The notes beneath the pieces were generated by a model. The model saw nothing but the letters and a program-made list of their open reading frames with translations. It did no database searches and was not told where the DNA came from. Shown one piece after another: positions 8,719 through 18,300 of a stretch of 64,000 nucleotides of DNA (positions are counted from its first letter, which is position 1; every line of letters begins with the position of its first letter). The position numbers and the translations under genes were made by a program. This DNA is from Streptomyces asoensis (GTDB taxonomy: Bacteria; Actinomycetota; Actinomycetes; Streptomycetales; Streptomycetaceae), in assembly GCF_016860545.1 (NCBI RefSeq), contig NZ_BNEB01000005.1, positions 2,914,001-2,978,000 of the forward strand, in the 5' to 3' direction.

Positions 8719-9042
8719 TCACTGCATCACGGCCATGGCGAGCGCCCGCCGGGCGCGCATCGAGGCGCGCTCGGCACGGCGCTGCATCCGGCGGGCGGTC
8801 GCCAGGCGCATGGCCCTGCGCTCCCGCTCGGCCTGGTGCAGGCGGTCGTGCATATGCGCACGAGCCAGGGCTTCTGGGATGAGTTGCATCTCGCGTGTCC
8901 TGTTCTGACGCGAGTCGTACGCGCCACTGGTGGTGATGTCTTCGGTAGCGGAGCCTGCGGGCTCGCTGGGGAACGGCTTCATCGGGGCCTGCTTCTTGGG
9001 GTCTTGCGTGAGGGGACGGTCGATCGTTCCTGCGGTGTTCAT
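8719..9042 (-). CDS. Conserved small basic protein, coupled to wblC
   Basis: Protein of 107 residues. The first 45 are variable; the C-terminal 55 (MQLIPEALARAHMHDRL and following) form a long, strongly basic, Arg/Ala-rich helix ending ALAMAVMQ. The ATG at 9042 overlaps the wblC stop (ATGA), so it is translated by coupling and shares wblC control, which suggests a part in the antibiotic-stress response (inference). No known domain. An internal ATG at 8982 (MKPFPSEP) is an alternative start. Confidence 0.75.
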   Translation of the reverse strand: MNTAGTIDRPLTQDPKKQAPMKPFPSEPAGSATEDITTSGAYDSRQNRTREMQLIPEALARAHMHDRLHQAERERRAMRLATARRMQRRAERASMRARRALAMAVMQ

Positions 9043-9407
9043 GCCGTGACCGGGTTCTTGCGCGGGCGGCCACGCGGCCGCTTGCGGGCGACGACGACGC
9101 CCTGGACGAACAGCTCGCCACCCCAGACGCCCCAGGGCTCACGCCGCTCCTTGGCGCCGGCGAGGCAGGCCTCCATCAGCGGGCAGGTACGGCAGAGGGA
9201 CTTGGCGTACTCGACGTCGGCCGGGGACTCGGCGAAGAAGACCTCCGGGTCGTAGGAACGGCAGGGGACGGGTACGCCGAGGTTCTCGATGGCGTCGTCG
9301 AGCGCGGTGAGCGCCGTGAGCGGGGTCAAGGTGGAGTCCTCCGTGAGGCCGGGCGGGGAGATCGTTTCGGAAGGCGGTACTGACGGGGCGTGCGCTTCGA
9401 GTTGCAC
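9039..9407 (-). CDS. wblC: WhiB-family regulator WblC (WhiB7)
   Basis: Protein of 122 residues with the four Fe-S cysteines (C at PVPCRSYDP, then CRTC and C in MEACLAG), the WhiB glycine turn EPWGVWGGE, and a C-terminal AT-hook RGRPRK that is the diagnostic feature of WhiB7/WblC. The protein binds sigma-70 region 4 and activates promoters with an AT-rich element just before the -35, inducing intrinsic antibiotic resistance. GTG start at 9407 with a GAGGAAG site. It is preceded by an autoregulated-type promoter, a leader ORF and an attenuator hairpin. The neighbour order (AarF kinase, whiB7, uvrD2) matches mycobacteria. Confidence 0.95.
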   Translation of the reverse strand: MQLEAHAPSVPPSETISPPGLTEDSTLTPLTALTALDDAIENLGVPVPCRSYDPEVFFAESPADVEYAKSLCRTCPLMEACLAGAKERREPWGVWGGELFVQGVVVARKRPRGRPRKNPVTA

Positions 9408-9518
9408 GGATCGTCTTCCTCGTCTGGTCGGTCCGGTCCTGTGGGACCGGTGTCGGCTGGGTACCGGGTTCTTTTCTTGTCCCGAGGCCCCTTCGCTCCG
9501 CCGTCCCCGTTGTTTCGG

Positions 9519-9563
9519 GGAAAACAGAAGGGCCGCGGATCCCGGGTGGGGTTCCGCGGCCCT
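9519..9563 (-). terminator. wblC transcription attenuator
   Basis: Perfect 11-base arms AGGGCCGCGGA / TCCGCGGCCCT (13-base loop) are followed on the minus strand by the T-rich tract TTCTGTTTTC, as in an intrinsic terminator, 110 bases before wblC. A smaller hairpin GCCTGATC/GATCAGGC (9574-9592) overlaps the leader ORF stop and could compete with or support it. This is the layout expected for ribosome-mediated attenuation, which is reported for whiB7/wblC genes. Confidence 0.75.
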
Positions 9564-9586
9564 GAAGGCGCCGGCCTGATCGAAGA

Positions 9587-9904
9587 TCAGGCTGGATCAC
9601 TCCAGGGTTCTGGCCCACGGAAGGCCCACATCAGGTGGTGCTGGGTCGTCTGCTTCCGGACTGCGGCACCGGCAGCCGCAAAGGCATAGGCCTGCGCCTG
9701 TGCCCCTACTGCTTCCAGTGCCTCGGTCGGTCGCTCATTGCGCTCACGGCCGGGAAGACCCAGGGAGGCAACGGAGGAGGACGCAGGCCGGTCGGCACGG
9801 ATGCCGGACAGACCGGTGCCCAGGAACGAGGCGTCGAGAATGCACGTGGAGACGACCGAGTGATCGGTCAGTTTGGCGGTGGAGCTGCTGTTGATGATCA
9901 TCAC
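9587..9904 (-). CDS. wblC leader ORF (uORF)
   Basis: An ORF of 104-105 codons starting GTG-ATG-ATC at 9904/9901, with GGAGG 8 bases before the GTG. It begins MIINSSSTAKLTDHSVVST and ends inside a hairpin just before the attenuator. Its codon bias is weaker than in normal genes and the product resembles no family I know, fitting a cis-acting leader rather than a functional protein. Translation stalling by ribosome-targeting antibiotics would plausibly change folding of the attenuator. A shorter true uORF inside this frame cannot be excluded. Confidence 0.5.
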   Translation of the reverse strand: MMIINSSSTAKLTDHSVVSTCILDASFLGTGLSGIRADRPASSSVASLGLPGRERNERPTEALEAVGAQAQAYAFAAAGAAVRKQTTQHHLMWAFRGPEPWSDPA

Positions 9905-10018
9905 TGGAATCGCCTCCTCTCGGCGTCTCGGGGGACCGGGGGTGAGTCCGGTCCGGCGGGTATGCAAGTACAGCACGGAATCAGGGCCTTCGAGAAGGCC
10001 GCCGTTCCGGTGTCTAAG

Positions 10019-10048
10019 AACCTATGGGGATTGCCGGGGCATGCGCAA
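10019..10048 (-). promoter_or_regulatory. wblC promoter, WhiB7-type
   Basis: On the minus strand: TTGCGC (10043-10048), 18-base spacer, TAGGTT (10019-10024), with the AT-run AAAAATAG directly upstream of the -35. That AT-rich element is the signature of WhiB7-activated promoters, including its own. The transcript would start near 10010, giving a leader of about 600 bases. Confidence 0.65.
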
Positions 10049-10093
10049 ACTATTTTTCCGACGAGTTCGGATCAGTTCCGCGACGGGCTGTCC

Positions 10094-12296
10094 TCAGCCC
10101 TCCTCGTCGTCCCCTCCCACGTCGTGGCCTGCGCAGATGGCGAGGACGTCGGCCCCGTACCGGTGGAACTTGCGCACGCCGACCCCCGGGATCCGCGCGA
10201 GCTCGCCCTCCTCCTCGGGGACGGTCTCGGCGATCGCCATCAGGGTCTTGTCGGTGAAGACGCAGAAGGCCGGCTGCCCCGCACGCCGCGCCTGGACGGC
10301 CCGCCAGTCGCGCAGCCGTTCGTAGAGCCCCTCGTCCATGTCGGAGGGACAGTCCTCGCAGCGCATCAGCTTCATCTCGCCGGCGTCGGTCAGCGTCCGT
10401 CCGCAGACCCGGCAACGGGCCGGCGTCCGCTGGGTCCGCCGGCGCACGAGGGGGGCGCCGGCCGCGGCGCCGGTGAAGCCGCGTTCGATACCGCCGGCGC
10501 CACCGCCCGCGGCGCGGCCGACGGCCGCCCCCGAACCGGGGCGCAGGCCGTCGAGGAAGCGGCTGGGACGACGGCTCGGGCGGCCGCCCGGAGAGCGGGA
10601 GAGCGCCCAGGAGACGTGCAGGCGTTCCCGGGCCCGGGTGACCCCGACGTAGAGGAGGCGGCGCTCCTCCTCGATCTGCTCGTCGGTTCTGGCGTAGGTG
10701 ATCGGCATCATGCCCTCGGCGACCCCGACCAGGAAGACGACGTCCCACTCCAGGCCCTTGGCCGAGTGCAGGGAGGCCAGGGTGACGCCCTGGACGGTCG
10801 GGGCGTGCTGGGCGTTGGCCCGTTCGTCGAGCTCGGCGACCAGGTCGGCGAGCGAGGCCCCCGGCTGGGCTGCGGCGAAGTCCTGCGCGAGGCCGACCAG
10901 CGCGGCCAGGGACTCCCAGCGCTCCCTGACGGCCCCGGAGCCCGCGGGCGGCTGCGGTGTCCAGCCCTCGCCGGACAGGACGGCACGCACCTGGGAGGGC
11001 AGGTCCACGGCGTCCTCGAGGAGCGTGTCGTTGCCGCCGAAGCGGGCCGCGCCACGCAGGGCGACGCCCGCCTTGCGCACCTCGGGGCGGTCGAAGAAGC
11101 GCTCGGCGCCCCGCAGCTGGTAGGGGATGCCGAGGTCGGCGAGGGCCTGTTCGTAGGTCTCGGACTGGGCGTTGGTGCGGAAGAGGACGGCGATCTCCGC
11201 GGCCGGGACACCGGCGTCCAGGAGATCGCGGATCCGGCGGGCGGCTCCCTCGGCCTCGGCGGGCTCGTCCGGGTACTCGGTGTAGCCGGGCTCGGGTCCC
11301 GGGTCGCGCTGGGAGACCAGCTCCAGGCGGTGGTCGGCGGCCCGTCCGCTGGCCTGGGAGAGCAGACCGTTGGCGAGGTGGACGACCTGCGGTGTGGAGC
11401 GGTAGTCGCGGACCAGCTTGACGACGGTGGCCCCGGGATGGCGGGTGCGGAAGTCCAGGAGGTGGTCGGGGGTGGCCCCGGTGAAGGAGTAGATCGTCTG
11501 GCTCGCGTCACCGACCACGCACAGGTCGTCCCGCTCGCCGAGCCACAGTTCCAGCAGCCGCTGCTGGAGCGGGCTGACGTCCTGGTACTCGTCGACCACG
11601 AAGTGCTGGTACTGGGCGCGGACCTGCTCGACGATGTCGGCGCGGTCCTGGAGGACGGCGACGGTCCAGCAGGACGTCCTCGAAGTCGATGACGCCGCGC
11701 TGCCGCTTGACGTCCTCGTAGGCGGAGTACAGCTGGGCGATCTCGGCGGGGTCGCGGGGGATGTCGCGGCCCGCCTTGACGGCGGCGGGCGCGTAGTCCG
11801 CGGGGACGGTCTGGGTGACCTTGGACCACTCGATCTCGGCGGTGACGTCCCGCAGCTCGCCGCGGTCGAGGCGGACCCGGCAGGCGGCGGCCGCGTCGGC
11901 GACGAGCTGGATCTTGCGGTCGACGAGCCGGGGCAGTGAACCACCGATCGCTTTCGGCCAGAAGTACTGGAGCTGGCGCAGGGCCGCGGAGTGAAAGGTG
12001 CGGGCCTGGACGCCCTGCGCGCCGAGCTGGCGCAGCCGGCCCCGCATCTCCCCGGCGGCCCGGTTGGTGAAGGTGACGGCCAGCACACTGGAGGGCTGGA
12101 GGATGCCGGCGCGCACACCGTAGGCGATGCGGTGGGTGATCGCCCGGGTCTTGCCCGTGCCCGCTCCGGCCAGCACGCACACCGGACCGCGCAGGGCGGT
12201 GGCCACCTCGCGCTGCTCGGGGTCGAGCCCTTCGAGCACCGCGTCGGCCGAGTCCGGTACCTGCGGGAAGAGAGGGGAGTGCGTTGCTGCTGTCAC
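10094..12296 (-). CDS. uvrD2: UvrD2-type DNA helicase with HRDC domain (apparent frameshift)
   Basis: Superfamily 1 helicase of about 733 residues: Walker A (VLAGAGTGKTRAITHR), TFTNRAAGEMRGR, then VVDEYQDVSPLQQRLLELW, GDASQTIYSF and, at the C-terminus, four cysteines (CRVCG...CEDC) plus an HRDC domain, the UvrD2 architecture. The GTG at 12296 gives VTAATHSPLFPQ. The frame changes near 11664-11671: one frame ends in VIDFEDVLL and the other resumes TVAVLQDRADIVEQ; a third CTG (Leu) codon seems to have lost two bases. UvrD2 is essential in M. tuberculosis, so either a sequence error or loss of function must be considered. Confidence 0.8.
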
Positions 12297-12335
12297 ATGG
12301 CCATGCTGCCAGGTCGGCGGGGAAGGGCGGGGCGG

Positions 12336-12344
12336 TTGTCCACA
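12336..12344 (+). promoter_or_regulatory. DnaA-box 9-mer upstream of uvrD2
   Basis: A perfect TTGTCCACA lies 40 bases before the uvrD2 GTG, within the divergent uvrD2/mycoredoxin promoter region. Confidence 0.4.
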
Positions 12345-12368
12345 GGCGGGCCCTTGCGGTCGTACTGA

Positions 12369-12405
12369 TGCGGCGAGTGTCACCTCCTCGTGCGGCGAGT
12401 GTCAC
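12369..12405 (+). repeat. 15-bp direct repeat with 22-bp period
   Basis: TGCGGCGAGTGTCAC occurs at 12369-12383 and again at 12391-12405. A 22-bp period equals two helical turns, so both copies face the same side of the DNA, as in a tandem operator. It lies between the divergent uvrD2 and mycoredoxin genes. Confidence 0.55.
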
Positions 12406-12436
12406 TTCGCTCGTCGGCACCTCACCGTGCCCTGCG

Positions 12437-12462
12437 GGAATGGTGGCCCTTTCACGTACGTT
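12437..12462 (+). promoter_or_regulatory. Sigma-R-type promoter of the mycoredoxin gene
   Basis: GGAAT at 12437-12441, exactly 18 bases, then GTT at 12460-12462: the consensus of the thiol-oxidative-stress sigma factor SigR. It places the transcript start about 35 bases before the gene. Confidence 0.65.
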
Positions 12463-12504
12463 CTCCCCCGTGCGACCACCTGTCCCCCGACCCGCCGAAG
12501 GAGC

Positions 12505-12756
12505 ATGACAGACATGCTGGGCACTGTGACGATGTACAGCACCACCTGGTGCGGCTACTGCCAGCGGCTGAAGAAGCAGCTGGACCGCGAGGGCATCGGA
12601 TACACCGAGATCAACATCGAGCAGGACCCGGAGTCCGCGGCGTTCGTGGAGAAGGCGAATGGCGGAAACCAGACGGTTCCGACCGTGCTGTTCCCCGACG
12701 GGTCGACGCTGACGAACCCGTCGCTGGCGCAGGTGAAGCAGAAGATCGGCGCGTGA
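12505..12756 (+). CDS. mrx1: Mycoredoxin-like glutaredoxin family protein
   Basis: Protein of 83 residues, thioredoxin fold, with the mycoredoxin active site WCGYCQRLK near residue 14, the cis-Pro segment QTVPTVLFPDG and a C-terminal helix. The WCGYC motif and the position next to uvrD2 and nudC match actinobacterial Mrx1, which reduces mycothiol-mixed disulfides. GAAGGAG lies only 1 base before the ATG at 12505 but 10 before an in-frame ATG at 12514, so the real start may be the second. A sigma-R-type promoter fits thiol-stress control. Confidence 0.85.
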   Translation: MTDMLGTVTMYSTTWCGYCQRLKKQLDREGIGYTEINIEQDPESAAFVEKANGGNQTVPTVLFPDGSTLTNPSLAQVKQKIGA

Positions 12757-12772
12757 CCTGAGCGCTGAGGCA

Positions 12773-12805
12773 AAGGGCGGCTCCCGGATCTCGGGAGCCG
12801 CCCTT
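12773..12805. terminator. Bidirectional terminator
   Basis: Perfect 14-base arms AAGGGCGGCTCCCG / CGGGAGCCGCCCTT with a 5-base loop, between the convergent mycoredoxin and nudC genes. Confidence 0.8.
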
Positions 12806-12834
12806 CTCACGCCGTCGGCCGGTCGGGCCCCGGG

Positions 12835-13779
12835 TCAGACGAGGCTGCGCGTCGGCAGGGGCTTGCCGTACCAGAGCTCGATCAGCCGGGCCGCGATGGA
12901 GATGCCGTAGGGGGGCAGCACCTCGCCGGCCTCGAACGCGGCGCCGAGTTCGTCGCGTGAGAACCAGCGGGCCTCGTGGATCTCGTCGCCGTCGACGTCG
13001 ATCTCGGTCGAGGTGGCGCGGGCCATGAAGCCCAGCATGAGGCTGGACGGGAACGGCCACGGCTGGCTGGCGATGTAGTCGACCTGTCCGACGGTGACGC
13101 CGGCCTCCTCGAAGACCTCGCGTCGCACGGACTGCTCGATGGACTCGCCGGGCTCGACGAATCCGGCGAGGGTCGAGAAGCGGCCCTCGGGCCAGTGGAC
13201 CTGGCGGCCCAGGAGGATGCGGTCCTCCTCGTCCGTGACGGCCATGATCACCGCAGGATCGGTGCGCGGGTAGTGCTCGGCACCGCAGGCGGGGCAGCGG
13301 CGGATGTGACCGGCGGCGGCGATCACGGTCCGCTCGCCGCAGCGCGAGCAGAAGCGGTGCAGACGCTGCCAGTTCTCCAGCGCCACCGCGTGGACCATCA
13401 GTCCGGTGTCGCGCGGCGACAGCAGCAGACCGGCCTCGCGCAGACCGGCCGGGCGGGCGGACTGGTCGATGCGGCCCGGCAGCGCGTCCTTCTGGAGGGC
13501 GAAGTAGCTGACGCCGTCCTCGTCGGTCCCCAGGAAGTAGCGGTGCGCCTCGGTGAGGGGCGCCTCGAACGACGGGGTCATGACGAGTTCGGTGCGGCCG
13601 TCGGACGTCTCGTCGATGAGGACCTGGCCGCCGGAGACGACGAAGCAGCGCGTCGTGGGGTGGCTCCACGCCGCGGCCAGCCAGGCCTCGTCGAGCCGGT
13701 GGTGGGCGGCGCGGTCGACACCGCTGGGCGCGGTGAGCGAGATGGGTCGATCGGCGTTCTGGTCGGTCCAGGTGGTCAC
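12835..13779 (-). CDS. nudC: NAD(+) diphosphatase NudC
   Basis: Protein of 314 residues. A central zinc ribbon (CSRCGE...CPACGAEHYPRTDP) is followed by a complete NUDIX box GFVEPGESIEQSVRREVFEE and the NudC signature SQPWPFPSS. NudC hydrolyses NAD(H) to NMN(H) and AMP and can remove NAD caps from RNA. GTG start at 13779 (VTTWTDQ). Neighbour order with mycoredoxin and adnB is the same as in mycobacteria. The 150 bases upstream, before the dipeptidase stop, are GC-rich without a clear signal. Confidence 0.93.
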   Translation of the reverse strand: MTTWTDQNADRPISLTAPSGVDRAAHHRLDEAWLAAAWSHPTTRCFVVSGGQVLIDETSDGRTELVMTPSFEAPLTEAHRYFLGTDEDGVSYFALQKDALPGRIDQSARPAGLREAGLLLSPRDTGLMVHAVALENWQRLHRFCSRCGERTVIAAAGHIRRCPACGAEHYPRTDPAVIMAVTDEEDRILLGRQVHWPEGRFSTLAGFVEPGESIEQSVRREVFEEAGVTVGQVDYIASQPWPFPSSLMLGFMARATSTEIDVDGDEIHEARWFSRDELGAAFEAGEVLPPYGISIAARLIELWYGKPLPTRSLV

Positions 13780-13931
13780 GGGTACTTCCAACTCCCCCGG
13801 TGGAACGGTTGTTTCGGCGGGCGGTTCAGCGGGACGTACGGCAGAGGACCGGTTCCGGTGCGGTGTCGCGGTGCGGGGCGGCCTTTCCAGTGTGCCCCGC
13901 GCGCGTGCCCCCTCCGGACCGAGCGGGGGCG

Positions 13932-15350
13932 TCAGGGCGCACGACGCCAGGTGTCGGCCAGGTCCCCCCAGAGGTGGGCGCTGGTCTCGACGCCCTTGAA
14001 CAGCAGATCCAGCTCGACCTTCTCGTTCGGCGCGTGCCAGCCGTCCGAGGGGACGGAGATGCCCAGGAAGAGCACGGGGGCGCCGAGGACCTCCTGGAGG
14101 TCGGCGGCCGGTCCCGAACCGCCCTCCCTGGTGAAGCGGACGGGTCCTTCGAAGGCACGGCCCATGGCGCGGACCACGGACCGCAGCGCCGGGTGGTCGA
14201 GCGGGGTGAGACACGGGCGCGTGGCCGGGCTGAAGGTGATCTCGTGGCGGATCCCGGCGGGCAGACGCTCGGCGGCCCAGACCCGCACGGCCTTCTGCAC
14301 GTGCTCCGGGTCCTGGCCCGCGACCAGCCGGAAGGACAGTTTCACGAAGGCCGAGGAAGGGATGATCGTCTTGCTGCCGGCGCCCTGGTAGCCGCCGCCG
14401 ATGCCGTTGACCTCGGCGGTGGGGCGGGCCCAGACGCGCTCCAGGGTGGTGTGTCCCGCCTCGCCGTACGCCGCGTGCGACCGGGCGGTGCGCAGCCACC
14501 GGGCCTCGTCGAACGGCAGCTCGGCGAAGAGCTCGCACTCCCGGTCGGTGAGCTCGACGACGCCGTCGTAGAAGCCGGGAACGGCCACGCGCGCGTGCTC
14601 GTCGTGCAGGGCCGCGACGAGGCGGGCGACCTCGGTGGCCGGGTTGGGCACGGCGCCGCCGAAGGACCCGGAGTGGATGTCCTGGTCGGGCCCGAAGAGC
14701 CGGATCTCGCACTCGGCGATGCCGCGCATGCCGGTGCAGACCGTGGGGGTGTCCTCGGACCACATCCCGGTGTCGGAGACGACCACCGCGTCCGCCGCGA
14801 GCCGCTCGGCCCGCTCCTCGACCAGGGCGCGGAAGTTCGGGGAGCCGGACTCCTCCTCGCCCTCGATCAGCAGCTTGAGGTTGACGGCGGGGGCACTGCG
14901 GCCGGTGGCGGCGAGGTGGGCGCGGACGCCCAGGGTGTGGAAGAAGACCTGGCCCTTGTCGTCGGCCGCGCCCCGCGCGTGGAGGCGGTTGCCGAGGACG
15001 GCGGGCTCGAAGGGGTCGGTGTCCCAGCCGTCCTCGCGGGCGGCGGGCTGCACGTCGTGGTGGCCGTAGACCAGGACGGTGGGGGCCTGCGGATCGCCGG
15101 ACGGCCACTGCGCGTAGACGGCCGGCGCGCCCGGGGTCTGCCAGACCTCGACGGTCGGGAAGCCGGTCTCCGTCAGCTTCGCCGCGAGCCAGTCGGCGCT
15201 GCGCCGCACGTCGGGGGCGTGGTCGGGCTGGGCGGACACCGACGGGATGCGCAGCCACTCGGCGAGGTCGTCGAGGAAGGCCGCGCGGTGCTGCTCGATG
15301 TACGTGCGAACGGCGCTGACGGCACTGTCAACGGTATGGCTCATGGTCAC
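13932..15350 (-). CDS. M20-family dipeptidase
   Basis: Protein of 472 residues, of the M20 zinc peptidase family with carnosinase/CPG2-like architecture. Metal ligands are visible in VLVYGHHDVQPA (His, Asp, about residue 90), LHARGAADDKGQ (Asp, about 124) and IEGEEESGSPNF (Glu pair, about 155), and a late metal His would lie near residue 440. A dimerisation domain interrupts the catalytic fold at about 210-320. No signal peptide, so a cytosolic peptidase. The start MTMSHTV at 15350 has a second ATG two codons later. It is not part of the mycobacterial synteny block at this exact place. Confidence 0.88.
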   Translation of the reverse strand: MTMSHTVDSAVSAVRTYIEQHRAAFLDDLAEWLRIPSVSAQPDHAPDVRRSADWLAAKLTETGFPTVEVWQTPGAPAVYAQWPSGDPQAPTVLVYGHHDVQPAAREDGWDTDPFEPAVLGNRLHARGAADDKGQVFFHTLGVRAHLAATGRSAPAVNLKLLIEGEEESGSPNFRALVEERAERLAADAVVVSDTGMWSEDTPTVCTGMRGIAECEIRLFGPDQDIHSGSFGGAVPNPATEVARLVAALHDEHARVAVPGFYDGVVELTDRECELFAELPFDEARWLRTARSHAAYGEAGHTTLERVWARPTAEVNGIGGGYQGAGSKTIIPSSAFVKLSFRLVAGQDPEHVQKAVRVWAAERLPAGIRHEITFSPATRPCLTPLDHPALRSVVRAMGRAFEGPVRFTREGGSGPAADLQEVLGAPVLFLGISVPSDGWHAPNEKVELDLLFKGVETSAHLWGDLADTWRRAP

Positions 15351-15354
15351 GAGC

Positions 15355-18300
15355 CTATCGGCCCGCGCGGTCGTCCTCGCCGGGCCCTCGCGCGCCGTCC
15401 GCCCGCGCGGCCGGGCCGTCGACGCCGCCCCCGGAGCCCTCTTCCCCGGTCAACAGGCGCTCCAGCGCGGCACGATCGGGCAGACCCTCCGGTCGGACGA
15501 CGTCCCCGCTGCGCACATAGAGGAACGCCGCTGTGACGGATTCCACGGGGACCCCCTGCTGCTCGGCCCAGGCGAGCCGGTAGAGGGCGAGCTGGAGCGG
15601 GTCGGCGGTGCGGGCGCGGTGGGTCTTCCAGTCGACGATGTCGTACGTGGCCGTGTCTCCGTCGCCTTCCTTGTAGACGGCGTCGATCCGGCCCCGGACG
15701 ACGCGGCCGGCGAGGGCGAGCTGGAAGGGGGCCTCGACGCGGTAGGGGGTGCGGTGGGCGTACTCGGTGCGCTCGAAGGCCTCCTTGAGCTCTTCCAGGT
15801 CTCGTTCGTCGGCGATATCGGCGTCGTCGCCGGGCAGCTCGTGCGGCTCCAGCAGCGGGAGCGTCAACTCCTCGAAACGGGCCTCCACCCAGGCGTGGAA
15901 CCGGGTGCCCCGGCGCGCGGCGGGTTGCGGGGGGCGTGGCATGGGGCGCGCGAGTTCCTGCGCGAGCCCGTCGGGGTCGGCGGCCAGCCGCAGCACCTGC
16001 GAGGCGGTGAGGGTGGTGGGCAGGGGCACGTCCGTGACGCTGCGGCGGGCGCGCAGCAGCTCTCCGGCGAGCGCGTCGAGGTCGCGGTCCCAGGAGGCGA
16101 CGGCGCGGGCCTCCTCGGGGGTGAGGGAGGTCCGGCGCGCACGGGCCGCGGGGGCCTCGGGGGCGGTCGCCTGGTGGGGCACGGTGGGACGGCCGGGCCG
16201 GGCCGGGTCCCGGCCGGGGGCGTCGTCGAAGGGCGCGTCGTCGAAGGGGGTCTCCGCGAACCGGGCCTCGTCGAACGGGTCGGACTCGCCGTGCGGCGGA
16301 CCGCCGGGGGGCGCGTCGTCGTCCGGGGACGCGTCGTACGGGGAGTCGTCGTACCCGGGCTCGTCGTAGGGAGCCTCGTCGTACGGAGGCTCGTCGTAGG
16401 GGGGCTCGTGGTCGTGCTGCCCGTGGGCGGGGTCGTCCTCGTCCGAGGGCGGTGGCCAGTCCGGGTCCTCGTAGGTGTCCGGGTCGTGGGCGGCGCCGGG
16501 GTGACCGTCCTGGTGGGAGGCGAGGTCCTCCAGGTGCGCGAGGACGGTCTCGGCGGCGGCCCGGCGGCGGGCGAGGGCGTCGTCGTCCAGGGGGAGCGGC
16601 CACACCTGGTCGGCCGTCGCGCGGTGCAGGACGGGGTTCTCCTCGTCCTCGGCCGGCTCGTCCGCCCAGGCCTCGATCTCGCCGTGTCCGGCCGCGCAGT
16701 GGTCGTGGAGCGCGTGGAGGAAGGCGGACGGGCCGCGGGGCTTCTTCTGGGTGGGACCCCACCAGTGGCCGGAGCCGAGGAGCAGCGAGCGCGGGCGGGT
16801 GAAGGTGACGTAGCCGAGGCGGAGCTCCTCGGTGTGCTGGTGGTCCTTCATGGCCTCGTGGAAGGCCTTCATGCCGCGCGCGTCGAAGGAGTCGAGGCCG
16901 GGGAGGGTGTCGGCGTCGCCGCGCAGTTCGTGCGGCAGCACCTTGGCCTGGGCCGTCCACTTCTCGCGGCCCTGGCCGCTGGGGAACGTGCCGGTGACCA
17001 GACCGGGGACGACGACGACGTCCCACTCCAGGCCCTTGGACTTGTGCGCGGTGAGCACCTTGACGGTGTTCTCTCCGCCGGGGAGGGCGTTGTCGAGGCC
17101 CTTCTCGTACTGGGCGGCGGTGCGCAGGAAGGCGAGGAAGGCCAGCAGGCTCGCCTGGCTCTCGGTCGCGGCGAAGGAGGCGGCGACGTCGAGGAAGTTG
17201 GACAGCGTCTCGCGGCGCCGGGCGGCCAGGGCGTGCGGGGAGGCCGACAGTTCGACCTCCAGGCCGGTGACGGCGAGCACGCGGTGCAGGACGTCCATGA
17301 GCGGGTCGGCCAGGGAGCGGCGCAGGTCGCGCAGCTCGGTGGCCAGTCGCGCGAACCGTACGCGCGCGTCGGGCGAGAAGGGCAGTCCGTCGTCGTCCCC
17401 GGTACCGCCGTCGCTGTAGAGGGGGGTCTCCAGGAAGGTGTCGAGGGCGTCCGCGAGCGATATCACCTCGGACGGGTCGACCCCCTCGACGGCCTCGGCG
17501 AGGCGGCGGTCCGGGTCGTCGTCGCCCCCGCGCGCGTGGGTCACGAGCAGCCGTGCCCGCCGTCCCAGGAGGGCGAGGTCGCGGGGGCCGATGCGCCAGC
17601 GCGGGCCGGTGAGCAGGCGGACCAGCGAGGCGTTGGCGCCGGGGTCCTGGAGGACCTCGCAGACGGCGACGAGGTCGGCGACCTCGGGCAGGTGCAGCAG
17701 TCCGGAGAGTCCGACGACCTCGACGGGGACGTCCCGGGCGACCAGGGCGGCCTGGATCTCCGCGAAGTCCGTGGCCGTGCGGCACAGCACGGCGATCTCG
17801 CCGGGGGCCTTGCCGGTGCGCACGAGGTGGGCGACGGAGTCGGCGATCCAGTCCATCTCCTCGGCGTGGGTGTCGAGCAGGGCGCAGCGGACCACTCCGT
17901 CGCGTTCGGCGCCGGGGGCCGGGCGCAGTGCCTCCACGCCCGCGTGCATGGCGCGCAGCGGTTCGGCCAGGCCGTTGGCGAGGTCCAGGAGGCGGCCGCC
18001 GCTGCGGCGGTTCTCGCTGAGGGACTGGCGGCGGGCCGTGCCGCCGTCGGCGTGCGCGAAGTGTTCGGGGAAGTCGTCGAGGTTGGCGACGGAGGCCCCG
18101 CGCCAGCCGTAGATGGCCTGGCAGGGGTCGCCGACGGCGGTCACGGGGTGCCCGGTGCCGCCGCCGAAGAGGCCGGCCAGGAGGACGCGCTGGGCGACCG
18201 AGGTGTCCTGGTACTCGTCGAGGAGGACGACGCGGAACTCGTCGCGCAGCAGCGGCCCCACCTCGGGAACCTGGGCGAGCCGGGCCGCCAGGGCGATCTG

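Noticed and set aside
9635..11692. Plus-strand 685-codon frame across the wblC leader and uvrD2
   Set aside because: No motif, low-complexity Gly/Val/Arg composition, and antisense to clear helicase motifs.
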